From positions 565,715 to 629,714 of the forward strand of contig NMRA01000090.1 in assembly GCA_002633005.1 (NCBI GenBank): a stretch of DNA of 64,000 nt. The letters run 5' to 3'. The translations under genes were made by a program, and so were the position numbers. Within the stretch, counting starts at the first letter, position 1. Every line of letters begins with the position of its first letter. Positions 36,203 through 48,640 of the stretch are shown one piece after another. The DNA comes from Phoronis australis. Its lineage: Eukaryota > Phoronida > Phoronidae. The notes beneath the pieces are model-generated. The model saw nothing but the letters and a program-made list of their open reading frames with translations, did no database searches and was not told the DNA's origin.

Positions 36203-38430
36203 CTGAAAAAATAATTGATGTTATTAAATACATTTTTATTAAAATAAAAAGCTCGTAATTGAAAATAAAATTTATTTGACCGTCAATTATGCTTTGTTGG
36301 TTTTAATAATTAAGTTACGTCTATTGCATGTGTTCGGTTTCAAATATCAATCTGGACCAAGTTGAATTTGAAAATTAAAACACCTAATTTGTTCGCCCGA
36401 AGCATAACTTCGTTTTAGAGCTCAGTTTCAGTTAACTGGGAAGAGCAAGCATAGTTATCATGTTTCTTCAGGGGCCTCGTTCATCGGGAGAGGGAAAGAT
36501 GCCTGTGCCTTCTGAGAGAGGGGAATTTTTTTCACCGAGTGAGGGGAAAATCTAGCTCCCGATCACCATCAATAGTACCCCGCCCTGTTGCAAGCTCTCA
36601 TAGAAAATGTCTCAAGTATTATTTTGGGCTCTTTCAAATTGTCACTTGTGTGGTTACAGCCGATTTGAACTTCGGAGAAAATTTTCAATCACTAGGGAAT
36701 TTTTAGGCCTGAATCGTCCGGTGAATTTTGCGTGATATTTTAATATTTTTAGAGGGGAATAGAGCCCGGTTATTCGGCCCCAAAATCGAGGGCTTGAGGG
36801 CTCTGTCCTTTTTGGAAAAAAAGATGCATCATGTTTCAACCCGTAGTAATCAAAACACAACCTCTGGCTGGCCGAAGATTCTGCGGTCCCGGCGTGGCAA
36901 CCGAGATGCGACAGAATACGACTTAACTTTTCGAAAGCATTTATAAACTTTACACGGACATATTTTCCTCCTTCGCAGCCTATGGCAATGACCCAACGCT
37001 TCCAAATCTCAGCGTCCTTAGCCGGAGATTGTAAAACAGACAGTTGAGTGTTCGTATTTTTCCTAGCCGTTCGATCAACTATGCCGATAAACCAACAGAG
37101 CTATCGTAGTGAGCCTCGTTTTGGAACTCGCCTCCTGTCGGCGTGAATTACGTCTATTCTCTTGAGAGAGTAGTTGACTACTGCGCCATCTACACATCGA
37201 CGGAAAAACGTAAATACCAGTAACTGTGACTGCGTTTGGGAAACTGCGATTGCGTGTGCTAAAATCGATATTTTCAAAGTACAATTATAGTGCTGTTTAA
37301 TGTTGGTGTACTTCTGTAAAAAATGCTTTACCCTTTCTGATTATACCATCTGTTTCCTTTTAAGGAATAACTGCAAGCCATTTGAAAGATTTTTAGAATA
37401 AGAGCCCATTAACGATGAGAAACTGTTTTGTCACTCCACCAACACAAAAACCAGTCAATGGTACGCACTATGACATTTTTTTGTTTCAACATAACACCTT
37501 AATCGTAACTTGAAGCGAAAAAGAAACAATTCAGTCTAAAAGTTCAGAATTTTGGGTTATGACAAGCCAAATTATCGATCGCAGTCTCAAGCAATCACTG
37601 AACTGAGAAATCTTCCCAAGCACAGCAATATCTAAATCCAATGAAGAAGCGGTCATTACGTTTATAGCGGTAAGTGCTCTTAATCGGCAAAGTTTGATTT
37701 TGACAGACGGCGGGCTCACAATCGCTCAAATGTTGTTTATATTTCAGACATCAGACAACTCCTACGCTAACGTTTGAGGTTTTGTTACCCCAACGCCTAA
37801 GCCACACTGTGACTATCCCGTCCTAAACAATCACATTAATTAATGCTCATAGCTTAGCCGGGATGCTGAAGAAAACCTATTCGCTTTTCTCTTATCAAAA
37901 AGCATTAATTTGAAAAATTCAAAGACAGCTACTATTTACTTTTCCATTATAAAAACAGCCATGCTGCTCTTTGGCCTTACTAAGTGTTCGTTTCCGGAGA
38001 TTGAAACTCGTACGCTAAACAGGCGCGATGGTTTTTTTGACAGCGATACAGGATCAGTCAAGCGTACGTTATAGCGACTACACTGTAGCTCACTTCAATC
38101 TATGCCTTTCATGTGCTAGTAGAATGCTGACCTACATGGACTAGACTATAACTCGGTCGAATTGGACGCTCTGTTTGTCACTTTTGAAGTTTTAGTAAGC
38201 CTACAAAGCTGGGACCGAACAGGTCGGCCTATGGTGGTAATTCAGTTCAGTAGCAATCTGTGTTATTTAAAACGTAAATTCATTTTCAATGTGTACAAAT
38301 ATCGAATGGATTGAACTGTAGGCCTAGACAAATAGGGTATCTTGTTCAAACAGGAAAGTTTTGACTATCAGCCCTCGATCGGGTTATCGGCCCTTAATGC
38401 CCAGATACATGTGCGGCGTAGCACTGAAAA
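36203..38430. other. Intergenic, nothing recognised
   Basis: AT-rich with scattered short ORFs. No exon-like blocks with paired splice sites and no clear element boundaries were noticed. Confidence 0.45.
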
Positions 38431-38720
38431 ACGTGGGGGTTATAGCCCCCCAGCCCCCTATGGTGCGTTGCCCATGAGATAACTTGTTGGCGGTGGCGCG
38501 ACTCCACTACAACGACTCACAGGGGTCGACGACGATTACTGACGTCGGGCCAACGTGATTTTGTCCATCGGTTGAACGTCGTCAGGACGTTGCACTCGGG
38601 CTGTCGGTGAAACGACGTTGGTCCGACACAGGGCACTGACGACTAATAACCGACGACGAGCCGACCTTAGAGTTTTCAGCCACCTGCGCGTCTCGCCTGC
38701 TCTCAAACACGAGACACTGC
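38430..38720. mobile_element. GC-rich fold-back (MITE-like) sequence
   Basis: This patch is far richer in GC and CpG than its surroundings and contains inverted words (gggccaacgt against acgttggtccgac; gacgacgatta against taataaccgacgacg). The left edge, gggggttatagccccc...ccccctatggtgc, resembles the reverse complement of the insertion at 41665-41812. No coding capacity. A non-autonomous DNA element is the best guess. Confidence 0.4.
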
Positions 38721-38929
38721 CACGCAATCAATGGGTAGTGACGAACAATGTTCAATTGAATGAACACGGTATGCAAACGGCAAATTGTTGACAGAATGCA
38801 AATATTCTACGTAAAGGCATTTTTGTGTTCTTTTAGTATTTTATTATGCCATATCACAATATCGAAAACGAAAAGTAAACTAGAAAACATATAAAAAATG
38901 AGACTATTGGCACTCAAGCTATTTTTTAA

Positions 38930-39010
38930 AGACGCATATCTCATTAGAGCCTAGAATATGCAAATTTGTAGCAAGCGCCATCTAGTTACTTCGAAGAGAA
39001 CTGTGCGTAA
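38930..39010. repeat. Short dispersed repeat
   Basis: It shares aaagacgc...tctcatt.gag...aatat..caatttgta.caagcgcca.cta with 26805-26880, the spot beside the CR1-like insertion in copy A. Confidence 0.6.
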
Positions 39011-39796
39011 AATTATAATAAGAAACATTTCACCCATAAACAGTGCATTCTATCATAACTTAACAAATACTACAACTGAAAAAAGTGATTACACAGATTT
39101 AGTTATGATATCAAAAACTCAATAAAATTGATCATTGCTCTGTTAGTGGAAGGCTCTCAAAGTGGAGGTTTGGCAGTAATTACTGTTTCACTGCAAAACA
39201 GTAAACATACAGAGAGAGAAATGAGCAAATTAGTTTTGACGATCAGTCCTCAATCAGCTATTGTCCCTCATCGGCTCATCGAACCAATGGCCCTGTCAAC
39301 GGACTATCGAACCGATTTAACTAATTTTTGGTTTTTATGTGCGCAAAATGGTCTACTACGACCTCGAAATAGTGTTTTGAGGCTAGGAATATTGAATATG
39401 TTTACCTTATTTAATTATGCGTCGTCCGGACGCAACTACGCCCAGACAGTGAACTACAAAATCACTCGTTTTTTGCGTAAGCAGGGGTTGAGTCATCCTG
39501 ATCAAGGATATTCATGAATTGTTATTAAGAATAAGATGTATGCGGCGGACATTTGCCTACAACTGGAGTTGGACCAGGGCAGTTCTAAGTGACCCGCTTT
39601 TTGTCATCAAATCACTGAATGTGCTAGCGTACAATTTACCTGTCAGCCGACAAGCCCAACTCAAATGGGAGTGAACTGTGCACCCGGGATTAAAATCGCA
39701 GCTTCGAGTGTAGCTTTTTCAGTTATCGATTCCGCCTTCAAGTTCCCGGATGCGAAAATATTTTGGAACAACAATAGGTTACAATGACGTTAAAAT
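39011..39796. other. Region before copy B
   Basis: A 129-residue plus-strand ORF (39128-39517) is present, but it starts at a non-ATG codon and has no splice signals or recognisable motif. Otherwise unremarkable. Confidence 0.4.
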
Positions 39797-39867
39797 TAGG
39801 TCATGTTTACAGACTACCGGGCTTTTCTCATCTGTAAGCTTTCTTTGGAAGTGGCAGGCCTACTACC

Positions 39868-42800
39868 ATGTCATTCTCACAAGACGAGACTAATTTGACG
39901 CTTTATTTCTTCAGAGAATCATCTTGTTCGCAAAGGGTGAGTTGATTATATGAAAACTTGAGTGCTGCGGTAAAGTAACTTACTAAATATGGCATATTAG
40001 TGTTCCACGTATATACATCTCGGCAATGCTGCATTAATCACAATACGAAGGTAATGTTGAATCAGTTTTATAGTACGCATATTTACGGATACAACTTGTA
40101 TGAAGAAAACAGGCATAGCACAATTTCGCACGAACAGATTAGTGTGTCGTCTTGTTTCAAACGTCACATAATATGCTCCTCGTGAAGAAAGTTTTCAAAT
40201 CTCCTTTAGGAAAACGGACAGACGTTTCCATTTGTTGCCATGCACTATATGTTGTAGGCATGTAACAGTGCCATTCAGTAGGTTGCTCCTTAGCCTATAA
40301 AAAGCTGGGTAAGGGGCATACTATGACCACAATTTTAGAATCTAAAGTGTGCGAGAGCATTCTGAATCTATAGTTGGATTTTTCCTAGCACTTGCAAGAG
40401 CAAAACTGAAAAAAAAAGAAAATGTACGATTTTTTCAAACACTTTATTACAAAAAGTGCTGCTAACACATTTTCATTTGAAAGGTACTGGCATGTTTGAT
40501 TGAAAAAGACATCCCGTATACTGGAGTAGAGGTGAACATCTGGGCTCTGGAGAACTATGAGCCATGGTACGCCCGGATCAATCCGCGAATGGAGGTGCCA
40601 GCTTTGAAGCACGGCGACAAGATTATCATAGACTCAGCAAGGATCATAGACTACCTGGAGCAGCAATTCCGTACGTAAAGTTCATGGGAGTCGATCTCTG
40701 GTTTTGAAATTATGTGATCACGGGATGCCAATAGCTATTGTAGACGGGGCGTACTTACACTTCTTATATAGGCAGGAAATATTGTGGGCTGTCAGACGCT
40801 TCCTCTTTGTAACAACGATTCAAAATTGAAAGAATGCATGCCCGGCGTACTTTCAACTCATTCATCTCGCGCTACTTAAAATGACACTACAAGTCATCAA
40901 ATTGCAAACCAATGGCGTCTTGTAGGTATTTGTTGTCTGTTGGATGAAACAGTCCTAAATAGGTAGGCCTACTCGACTAAGTTCTCCAAGTCTTCGGTAC
41001 GCTTGTGCCTCTGTTAGCTCAAAAAAGAGTTCCCCATAGACTAATGACATTTTCTTATAATAAATTTGAAAACTGAGTCCTTATTTCAATGGAAATGAAT
41101 GGTGACTCACTCCTTAAATTAGGGGTGGCTGCATGAAAAGTCTCTATTTTTATAACATCTGAGAATTCCAAGTGGACTTTGCCCTCGGTGTGTATTCTGC
41201 TAAAGTTGACTTAGTCAAGCAGATATAACCAATTTAGAAAGAAAAATCTCAGTGATTGCACAAGTCCGCAAAGGTAGTGAAAAGTTAAGGAACTTGGATG
41301 AGTCCCGAGTTTGGGATTGTTTCATGCAACCGGACGATCGTGTGAAAATTGATTACATAACTGTAATTCAACGCCACTCTAACAATACGAATCATCCATT
41401 ACAGCAAATCACCCAATGAAAGAAGTTTCAGAAAACTACGATCGAATGTTGAAAATTCTAACTGAACCGGACAAACGGGTGAGCAAACTGCCGTTCATTG
41501 TAGCCTTGACATACGGCGCGTTCGCCTACCCGGAATATACGGAGAACTGTCAGATGTCGTTCCTAGTGTTGCGATTCAAACGAGGTGAGCACGACTCCGT
41601 TATTTGTAGAACTAAAGCAATCGTTGTCTGGTGCTTCTGCCATTTGAGCCAGGTCATTGGCTCCAACAATGACGGTGCACCATAGGGGGTTAGGGGTGCT
41701 CAATCCTCCCCTTATTTCAATGCTGGACCACGCATTGGCGTGGACGGCGCGCACCACAGCGTGCTGTGGGCTTTTGCCCCCACTTATTTCAGTGGTGTGC
41801 CCCCCAAACAAATATTTAAAAAAACGGAATTGACACTTTCCATTCTAGGACTCAATGAAGAGCAACGTTCATGGAAGAATCGTTTGTATGGGAGACATAT
41901 GGCTTGAGTTAATCAAAATTACCAGAAATTGCTTAGACTATCTTTATTTACTCGATTAATTAATGTTTGATGATTGCTGTAACATTGAGGCAAGAATATT
42001 ACGAATGTTTTTGTGAAAAAGAAGTCTTTTCACTGAATGGAAAAGTGCTTTCAAGATCAAAACATTCAATCCATTAGCCATTTGTAACTAACAGAATGTA
42101 ACAACAAAGTTTGTGAGAATATTCCTACCACTATGTTCATTTGTCAAAAAAGATGCAATTACTTCATTACTATGCCGAGTGAGATCTCGATTCGTTACTG
42201 CTTAACTAGACCAGGCTCTACACGTCGGTTTGACACGGCCTATTGACAAATCTGCCGGGCATGGTCGATTGTTAGTAGCAAATTTGAGATCAGCTTATGA
42301 ACGGTAGAGTGGTCGAAATGAAAAGTTAGATCCATTGAGATAGGTTAGTAGGCACCCATGCTTGAAGGAAGACATTCTTAAAAGGATACCAAACCCGGTT
42401 TTGGCCTAAAAATGGATAATAAAAAGCGACAATCCCATCCAATTCCCTGAAAGAAAATAACCTTAGACAATCCTTAATAGTTTGAAGAAAATTTTGAAAA
42501 CTCCTTTTGAAGTCTGCTAAACGGGAAATCGTGACCTACAATTTTAGCGAATTATAAGGCAACTTTGGATAAAGACAACTCACCAAAAACCATAATAGCA
42601 AATCTGTGACGCAGGAAGCACAAGTTTTTAGTTATTTCCTGCTTTTATCTGTCAACATTGGCATCAATAATCATTAGCAGGTGACAACGAGGAGTGGCTA
42701 ATATCATCAGAACAGGGTTTAGTATCGCCTTCAAAAACTTTGTCTAGCGCATTTAGTTGTGGACATTTATCAGATAAATCATCCCTTCAGCCATTAAATG

Positions 42801-45800
42801 TAAGCTGCTGTGCCTTTCGTGGACGCTAGAATCTGGTGAACACCCAGAATGGGGCAAGACGTTGCGAGATATCACCTTGAATTACAAGCAAAGGGCGTGA
42901 TCAAACTAGCTGCCGTCGCGAGAATCTGGGGTCTACGGAAGTCATTCTCTCAATTTCTGCTCAATAACGGGAGAAGATATACTGCTACTCTCGCTGACTG
43001 TATTAAATAGTGATAAGTGACACATTTTTACCCTCTCAGTCGGTCTTCCATAGCTATTGACGATACATTGGTTTCCTCTAAATTTATCCTCCATAACTTT
43101 TGACGATAGACTACTACTCTCTCAGGGTCTGCTTCAGAATTAGTGGTAATACATCGCTACCTTCCAAGTCTCTAAACAAGATCAAGTGGCAGTACACTGC
43201 TACTGTCTAACTCTCTGCTCAGTAGCCAACGACGAAACACTGTTACTCTCTAAGTCTGGCCTCAATAATGAGTGCCGCGACAGACAATACACAGCCACTT
43301 TCTCTCATGCGCGCAACCGGGACGGAGGTGCTCGGGGAACTCCAACGAGCCCCCCATTTGGCAAAGTGGGCGAAAATGTCACCCTCGAAGAAACAAAAAA
43401 GTAGAAAACGAGACAAAAGACAGAAGTCTACTAAATGACAGGAACTATAAAAATTCGGCGAGTGCACAATTCATAGCTCTCAACGTGCCCCGTATATTTT
43501 AGTAAAAGGACCAGATTCCCAAAAATTCGAGCCCCCATTTTTAAGCTGGGTGGGCGCATGTCTGTGTATCGAGACGAGTTCCTCTTTCTGCTCAGGGTTA
43601 CCGCAAACGGATATCCACGAACTCAACTTTCTGTCATACGTAAACGATAACTGATATTGCAGCTCGTACTAAGACATGAAAATTTGGCCAAAGGTGTATG
43701 AACTACATGTAATCGCTAGCTGCGTTCAAATGTTCTCACTCTGACTTAAGCTGACAACTCAGCTCAGTGTTGGAGGAGACACCTGAGGTCGCTATTTCCT
43801 CAGGCATACACCATGACCATGGGTATTCAACAGTAAAGGCATGTTCTCTCAAAAGTTGTTTCGTTTCCGTTTTAAGCGCAAGGTAGAGCATTGAGACGCT
43901 CCAAAACTGGATGGCTAGCACAAAAGGTAAAGAAGTTCATGGAGACCAATCCAGACTTGAGAGGTGTGTACCAAGAGAGGATGGAATGTATTCAGTCTAG
44001 GATGGATGTGGTAGCAACTAGCAGTGACAGCGATAACTTTCTGACACAAGCATTAGATACGGCCGACAAACTATTGCTGGAATGCGAAACACATCTTAGG
44101 AGCAGTGAATACGTAATGCCAAGTCCACTGTGGCACCTCTTAGTGGCAGTTATGTTTTTTGCGCCTAATTCCTCCTAGTGGCAATTCCATTTTTTGTTTT
44201 CCTTGGTTTCTCTGGAGTACCTTGACAGATTTTTATGAAATTTAGTCAAGATCTTTGATGACACATACCAGTTTTTGGATGGATTCGACAAATTTTGTGC
44301 CATATAGTGGCCATTTTTATGTTCCAAATAAACACTCGTAGAAGCACATCGTCTGCGGTGCATTCGTGGGCGCATTTCCACTCTCCGTGTTGCCCTTGTT
44401 TATTTACAGAAAGAATAATTCAAAGGACCAGTTTTTCACTGATTGTACACACGTTTGAAGGGCAATGCTTTATCTTTTGAAGACCTAACGGAGATTCATG
44501 AACGACCGGAAGAATTCCATTAAATGATCGTGACGTGTATTATAATATTTTAACCTTGGTTGAAATGTTATAATAAGTCATTTGTGCACTCATCCCTTGT
44601 TTTACAAGTTGCCATTTCACGGCTGGACAGGTTATTTCATGCACCGTACAGTCGGTGTTTTCCATTACCCGGACCCGCGACAAGCACACCATGGCCAGTG
44701 CCTTATATCAGTCGAGTCATTTCTCGTGTTGGATACCACACATGTGCACTGGAGTAAATTCTGAGTAATTCTCAATAATTGCTGAGTAAGTCATGGAGCA
44801 CTATTGGAAACATTTTTCGTAAATGTCAAGACTGCTACGTAACGTATTTGAAAAAAGTACATTTACTCAGATTTATGTGAATCCTTAAGTTCACATATTG
44901 CAACCAGTTTGAATGAATAGAATTTGGTTTACAAAGTACATACAATGTAGCTTTCACTTTGTCGACGACAACTAGCTTTCTTACTCAAAACCTCAAATTC
45001 CTCGATTGGATTGCTACTAATAGTAGGTTTCAAAATGCGCTTCTTTTTAACAGTTTGGTTTTATCGCGCCAAAGACTTCAATAGCATCTAAAACTAGTTC
45101 TCGAGCCTGAGTCAGTCTTGAAGGGATTTGGGTACAGAGTTGATGGTCGCCAATTCACGAGCTGTACTGGAATAAGTATAGTTTGACGTAAAAGTCTCAG
45201 CAATCTGTTTTATAGATGCAAGTGGTCTGAAATAAAGCTGCATCTCGCTTTGCTTAGGTAGCTAAAACGAAAATCTACTTAGGCCTTTAACCCTCACTTA
45301 TTCGCAATATAGACTTCTATTTCCGTTACTAAGAACACCTAAACCATAAGTTACTCTAGAAAATGTTTCAGCTTGTTAGGGTTGACTAACTAAAATTTCT
45401 AAATAAGGAAATGGCCCAGGCACTAATTACCTGCCACTTTAGTTGCTAACGGAAATAGAGTCCTGTCAGTGTAAGAAATAACAGGAAATCGATTTTATGA
45501 GAGTAATATGTCTATTTCGATTTTCATTTTCAGCCACTTGTACAGGTCAAAATTCAACTATTACGATTTCTTGGATGGAACGTGGCTTCTAAGCCGCTTT
45601 AGTAACACGATGCTCCTTACTTACACTATCTTGTATTTCTACTCATCAGGCCAGCGTCAAGACCAGCAGTGGTTGTGCGGTCCAGCATTTACATTGGTAG
45701 ATATTTACTTGGTTACCATTATTTCACGACTCAATAAGTGCGGCCTCTATAACAGATTAATGAAGGAGCGTCCTTTGTTAAGGGAATACTTCAATGAATT

Positions 45801-45960
45801 CCTACACAGGAGGTCTGCATCAGTGTACAAGCAGCCTCTTCTTGGCGTCATGGCACGATCGGCAGCTAGGCACTTCATCAGAACGTATGGACTAACCATT
45901 GCAGTATCGACTGCTGTATTGTTTGGAGCATATTATGTAGCTAAAGTCTACAAGGATTAA
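39868..45960 (+). CDS. GDAP1-like: GDAP1-like protein, copy B, five exons, frame break at the exon 4 donor
   Basis: Exons are 39868-39936, 40484-40670, 41405-41584, 43877-44112 and 45650-45960, matching copy A one to one. Exon 1 encodes LTLYFFRESSCSQR, exon 2 EPWYARINPRMEVPALKHGD, and exon 5 QWLCGPAFTLVDI plus the tail anchor YGLTIAVSTAVLFGAYYVAK. At the end of exon 4, copy A has TACG|gtaata while B has TAC|gtaatg. One G is missing, so the normal splice leaves 983 nt and shifts exon 5 into an early stop. A weak GT at 44123 would restore frame with three extra codons. Exons 2 and 5 are well conserved against A (about 3/62 and 10/103 residue changes); exons 3 and 4 differ more. It may be a young pseudogene, a gene using the cryptic donor, or an assembly error. 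Confidence 0.75.
41665..41812. mobile_element. GC-rich insertion in GDAP1-like B intron 3
   Basis: Copy A runs straight through (ggctccaaat...attaaaaaaatgg), while B carries about 145 extra GC-rich bases starting gcaccatagggggttagggg. Short inverted words occur within it (ggggtgctcaat; gtggtgtgcccccc). It lies only ~80 bp after exon 3. Likely a short non-autonomous element related to 38430-38470. Confidence 0.55.
42945..43285. repeat. 43-bp minisatellite, copy B intron 3
   Basis: Eight degenerate ~43-bp units of the form ctctcagtctctgctc...agctattgacgatacactgctact. It has more units than the copy A array (26610-26815), a length change since duplication. Confidence 0.75.
43311..43565. repeat. 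Dispersed repeat in GDAP1-like B intron 3
   Basis: It shares a block order with 63320-63575: cgagccccccatttggc, then acaaaa(a)gt, gagacaaaaga, cggcg..tgcac, aattcgagccccc and gcgcatgtc. The two copies are in the same orientation. No ORF is conserved between copies. Confidence 0.7.
44170..44400. repeat. Fragment of the 9.3-10.5 kb repeat family, in GDAP1-like B intron 4
   Basis: It matches the third unit near 10200-10480: tggccatttttatg...aaataaacac, then tgcggtgc...gggcgcatttc and ctccgtgttgcccttgttta. It starts about 60 bp after the damaged donor of exon 4. Confidence 0.65.
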
Positions 45961-46816
45961 CGAGAAGAATTGAGGATCCATTCCAGTAACGATGGGTAGG
46001 GACGGAAAGTGATTACGTCACACCCCTATTCCAAATTGTAGACAAGCAATATGGCCGCGGTCTATTTGCCGTTGCACCTACACATTTGTTCCAACCGGCA
46101 AAATTCAGCAAAACAAAATTAAGACAAGTGGCAAGGGTTATCACCAAGATGACTTCCCCATTAAAGTGACGTCATTATTTCCGTACGACATTGTAGGCAC
46201 ATTCCATGTCCAGGACTTGATTGTTTTAGTGATGTTGTTTCAAGATGTATGCAGGCTAACAAATCTTTGCTTGCTTTAGTTTTCACTGCCACGTTTGCGC
46301 TTTATCCTGCTAAGGAATAATTAAACTTAGTTTGTTGGGGCAAAATAATACTCCGATTGCGAACACCGAAATTCCGGACAGCTAAAATTGGTGGTAATTC
46401 CAAACAGAAAATAAGCGCGGGAAGGATTCCGCCGAAGAAATATAAGAGCGAATAGAAAACGGACAACAAAACTGAAGGAATATTTATTAAAATCAAAGCA
46501 TATGCAAGTCAACAGCTGTTAAGGTTTTTGTGTATTTTGTTGAACATTAATGGAATATTTTACTTGCTGCCTGATGCCTTCTTCCGTGTGTTTAGGTCAC
46601 GTACGCCATTTACTCGAGTAGCGACACGCTCCGGTCCATGGGAAAATTGAAAGCTTTCGCGTAAATACTCTCTTGTTCAAATGAATTATCAATACCAATG
46701 GCTTTGTTAGACTTGTTGTAAAGCTATGAAGATGCGCAACCAGCCCCCGCCTCCACGCACGTAGTAACCTGTGGTACTGGGGAAACCAAACCTGCCTGCT
46801 TTTCAAGGCATATGTT

Positions 46817-46861
<45 letters not shown>
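46817..46861. repeat. (TG)n microsatellite
   Basis: About 22 TG units with two single-base interruptions. Confidence 0.95.
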
Positions 46862-46863
<2 letters not shown>

Positions 46864-48549
46864 AAAATGTCCACAAAATATTTTAATGACTTAGGGAAGG
46901 TGCAGAAACAAATGTGTCAGTGGTTAGCTTTTTCAGTATAAGAGAGAAATTGAAGGAATGTAGCTCTGTACACCACTAGAGGGGGTTAAACACAAGCCAA
47001 AGGAGTGAGATGAAATGCAATAAAGTCTCAAATGCATGAACGGGTAAATACGAATTGATAACTCACTGGTCATCAAAATTGATCCATATGCTTGACGCCG
47101 ATAGACATATTTTTAAATGAACCCTGTACAATTGTTAACAAAGTAAAAACTTTCCTCCAAAGTTAACATGTATGTACATCCCAAAAACACAACTATGCTC
47201 ATAATAAAACAGTAATTGGATGTTGTTTCTGACCACATTGACCAAGATGATGGTCAATAATGCCATATCTAAGACAACAATATCTTCGACAGAGAAATAC
47301 AAAACGGAATGAAGTGAGTAAATAATATCACAATAGGTAGTATATGAAATTTCAACAAAGCACTTTAAAATAAAGTCTGCATATCAGGCCTTCCACAATT
47401 GCGTGCATTATCTCACACGTAAGCGTTATGTCGCCATTTACATGCAAGTCGCTGGCGTCAAAAAGTGTCCAGTAATGACCTGCTCCATACATGTACAACG
47501 TAACTTATGTTGTTGAACTGCCATAGCAATACATTACTACATCATACGCTATCGCATTTGTGTTAACAAAAACTGCCACTAACACAGTAAACACCGCATT
47601 CAAAATATTTCTGAGGCCTAAGGGCCTGCGCATACCGAAACCGTCGTATAGAAGAGTGAACATATTGCGCTACCAAGGATACGTTCGGATGAAGATAGAG
47701 AGGTCAGCTTTATAGCTTGTAATGCTTTAGCATATTTTGTGAGGACTAACGCGAGAGAAACTAGGTTTGCGGTGCGAAGCCTACATAAGTCCCTCCCACC
47801 GTGCTGTTTTCGTACCTCCGTTCTAGGAACGAAGATGCAGGTTATATGATCGACAACGATTGTTTTTTGTTTGGTCTTGTTTAACCTGCATTTCGGTTCT
47901 GTTTAGCTGTCAGTGTTGAATTATCCGAGCCGCCAATCTTTATTTTTTTTGTATGCGCCGGCAACCCGGGTCACATGCCAGGCGTACTTGCGCCATTTTA
48001 AATAGGCAAATTTAGGGTTGACTTGAGTCCTGGACGATTTCATCATTCTTGTTGGTAACGGAAATAGAAATCTATCACGGTAGGAAATATTACGAGACCG
48101 AGTATATTACACCTAACCCGTTTTAATTTTGTGTATCCAGGTATACATTGCGAAATACAATTACGTAGGGCTTGTTGGCAAGCCTGCATATTGAGTAAAA
48201 TATCTAAAAACTACAGATTTTAACTCAGCAAAAACATAAAATTTCTGAAGGCAGAGCATGTTAAATTTGATTTTGACTTTTTTAAATCTTGCATTGTTGG
48301 ATCACATGACCACTTTGTTTTTGTAAACTACGAAAAAGTTGCATTAATTGCAAATGCTATCAACAACACGATCAACAACTACATGTATTTGATATAAATT
48401 TCCAAGACCAGTTTTTTAAGATACATGTATCATATCGTTTTCATTCTGTACAACTTTATTTTGTTGCATGGAAATCATGAAAGTCCTACTTAATTTGGTA
48501 GGTTCTGGTGTAAAATTTAACATTTTTAAGACATCTCTGGACAGTGTTT

Positions 48550-48640
48550 CGGGGAAGAGTCAATAATGCATGACACCGGAAAGTTTCAAATAAATCCGAT
48601 CAGCCATTTCTGAGATATCATATGACGTTATGAAATCAGC
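48550..48640. repeat. Dispersed repeat, copy 2 (inverted)
   Basis: Reverse complement of the block at 15595-15690 (aaatccgatcagccatttct, then gagatatcatatgacgtta). Confidence 0.7.

Noticed and set aside
39128-39517. 129-residue plus-strand ORF before copy B
   Set aside because: No ATG at the frame start, no splice signals and no recognisable motif.
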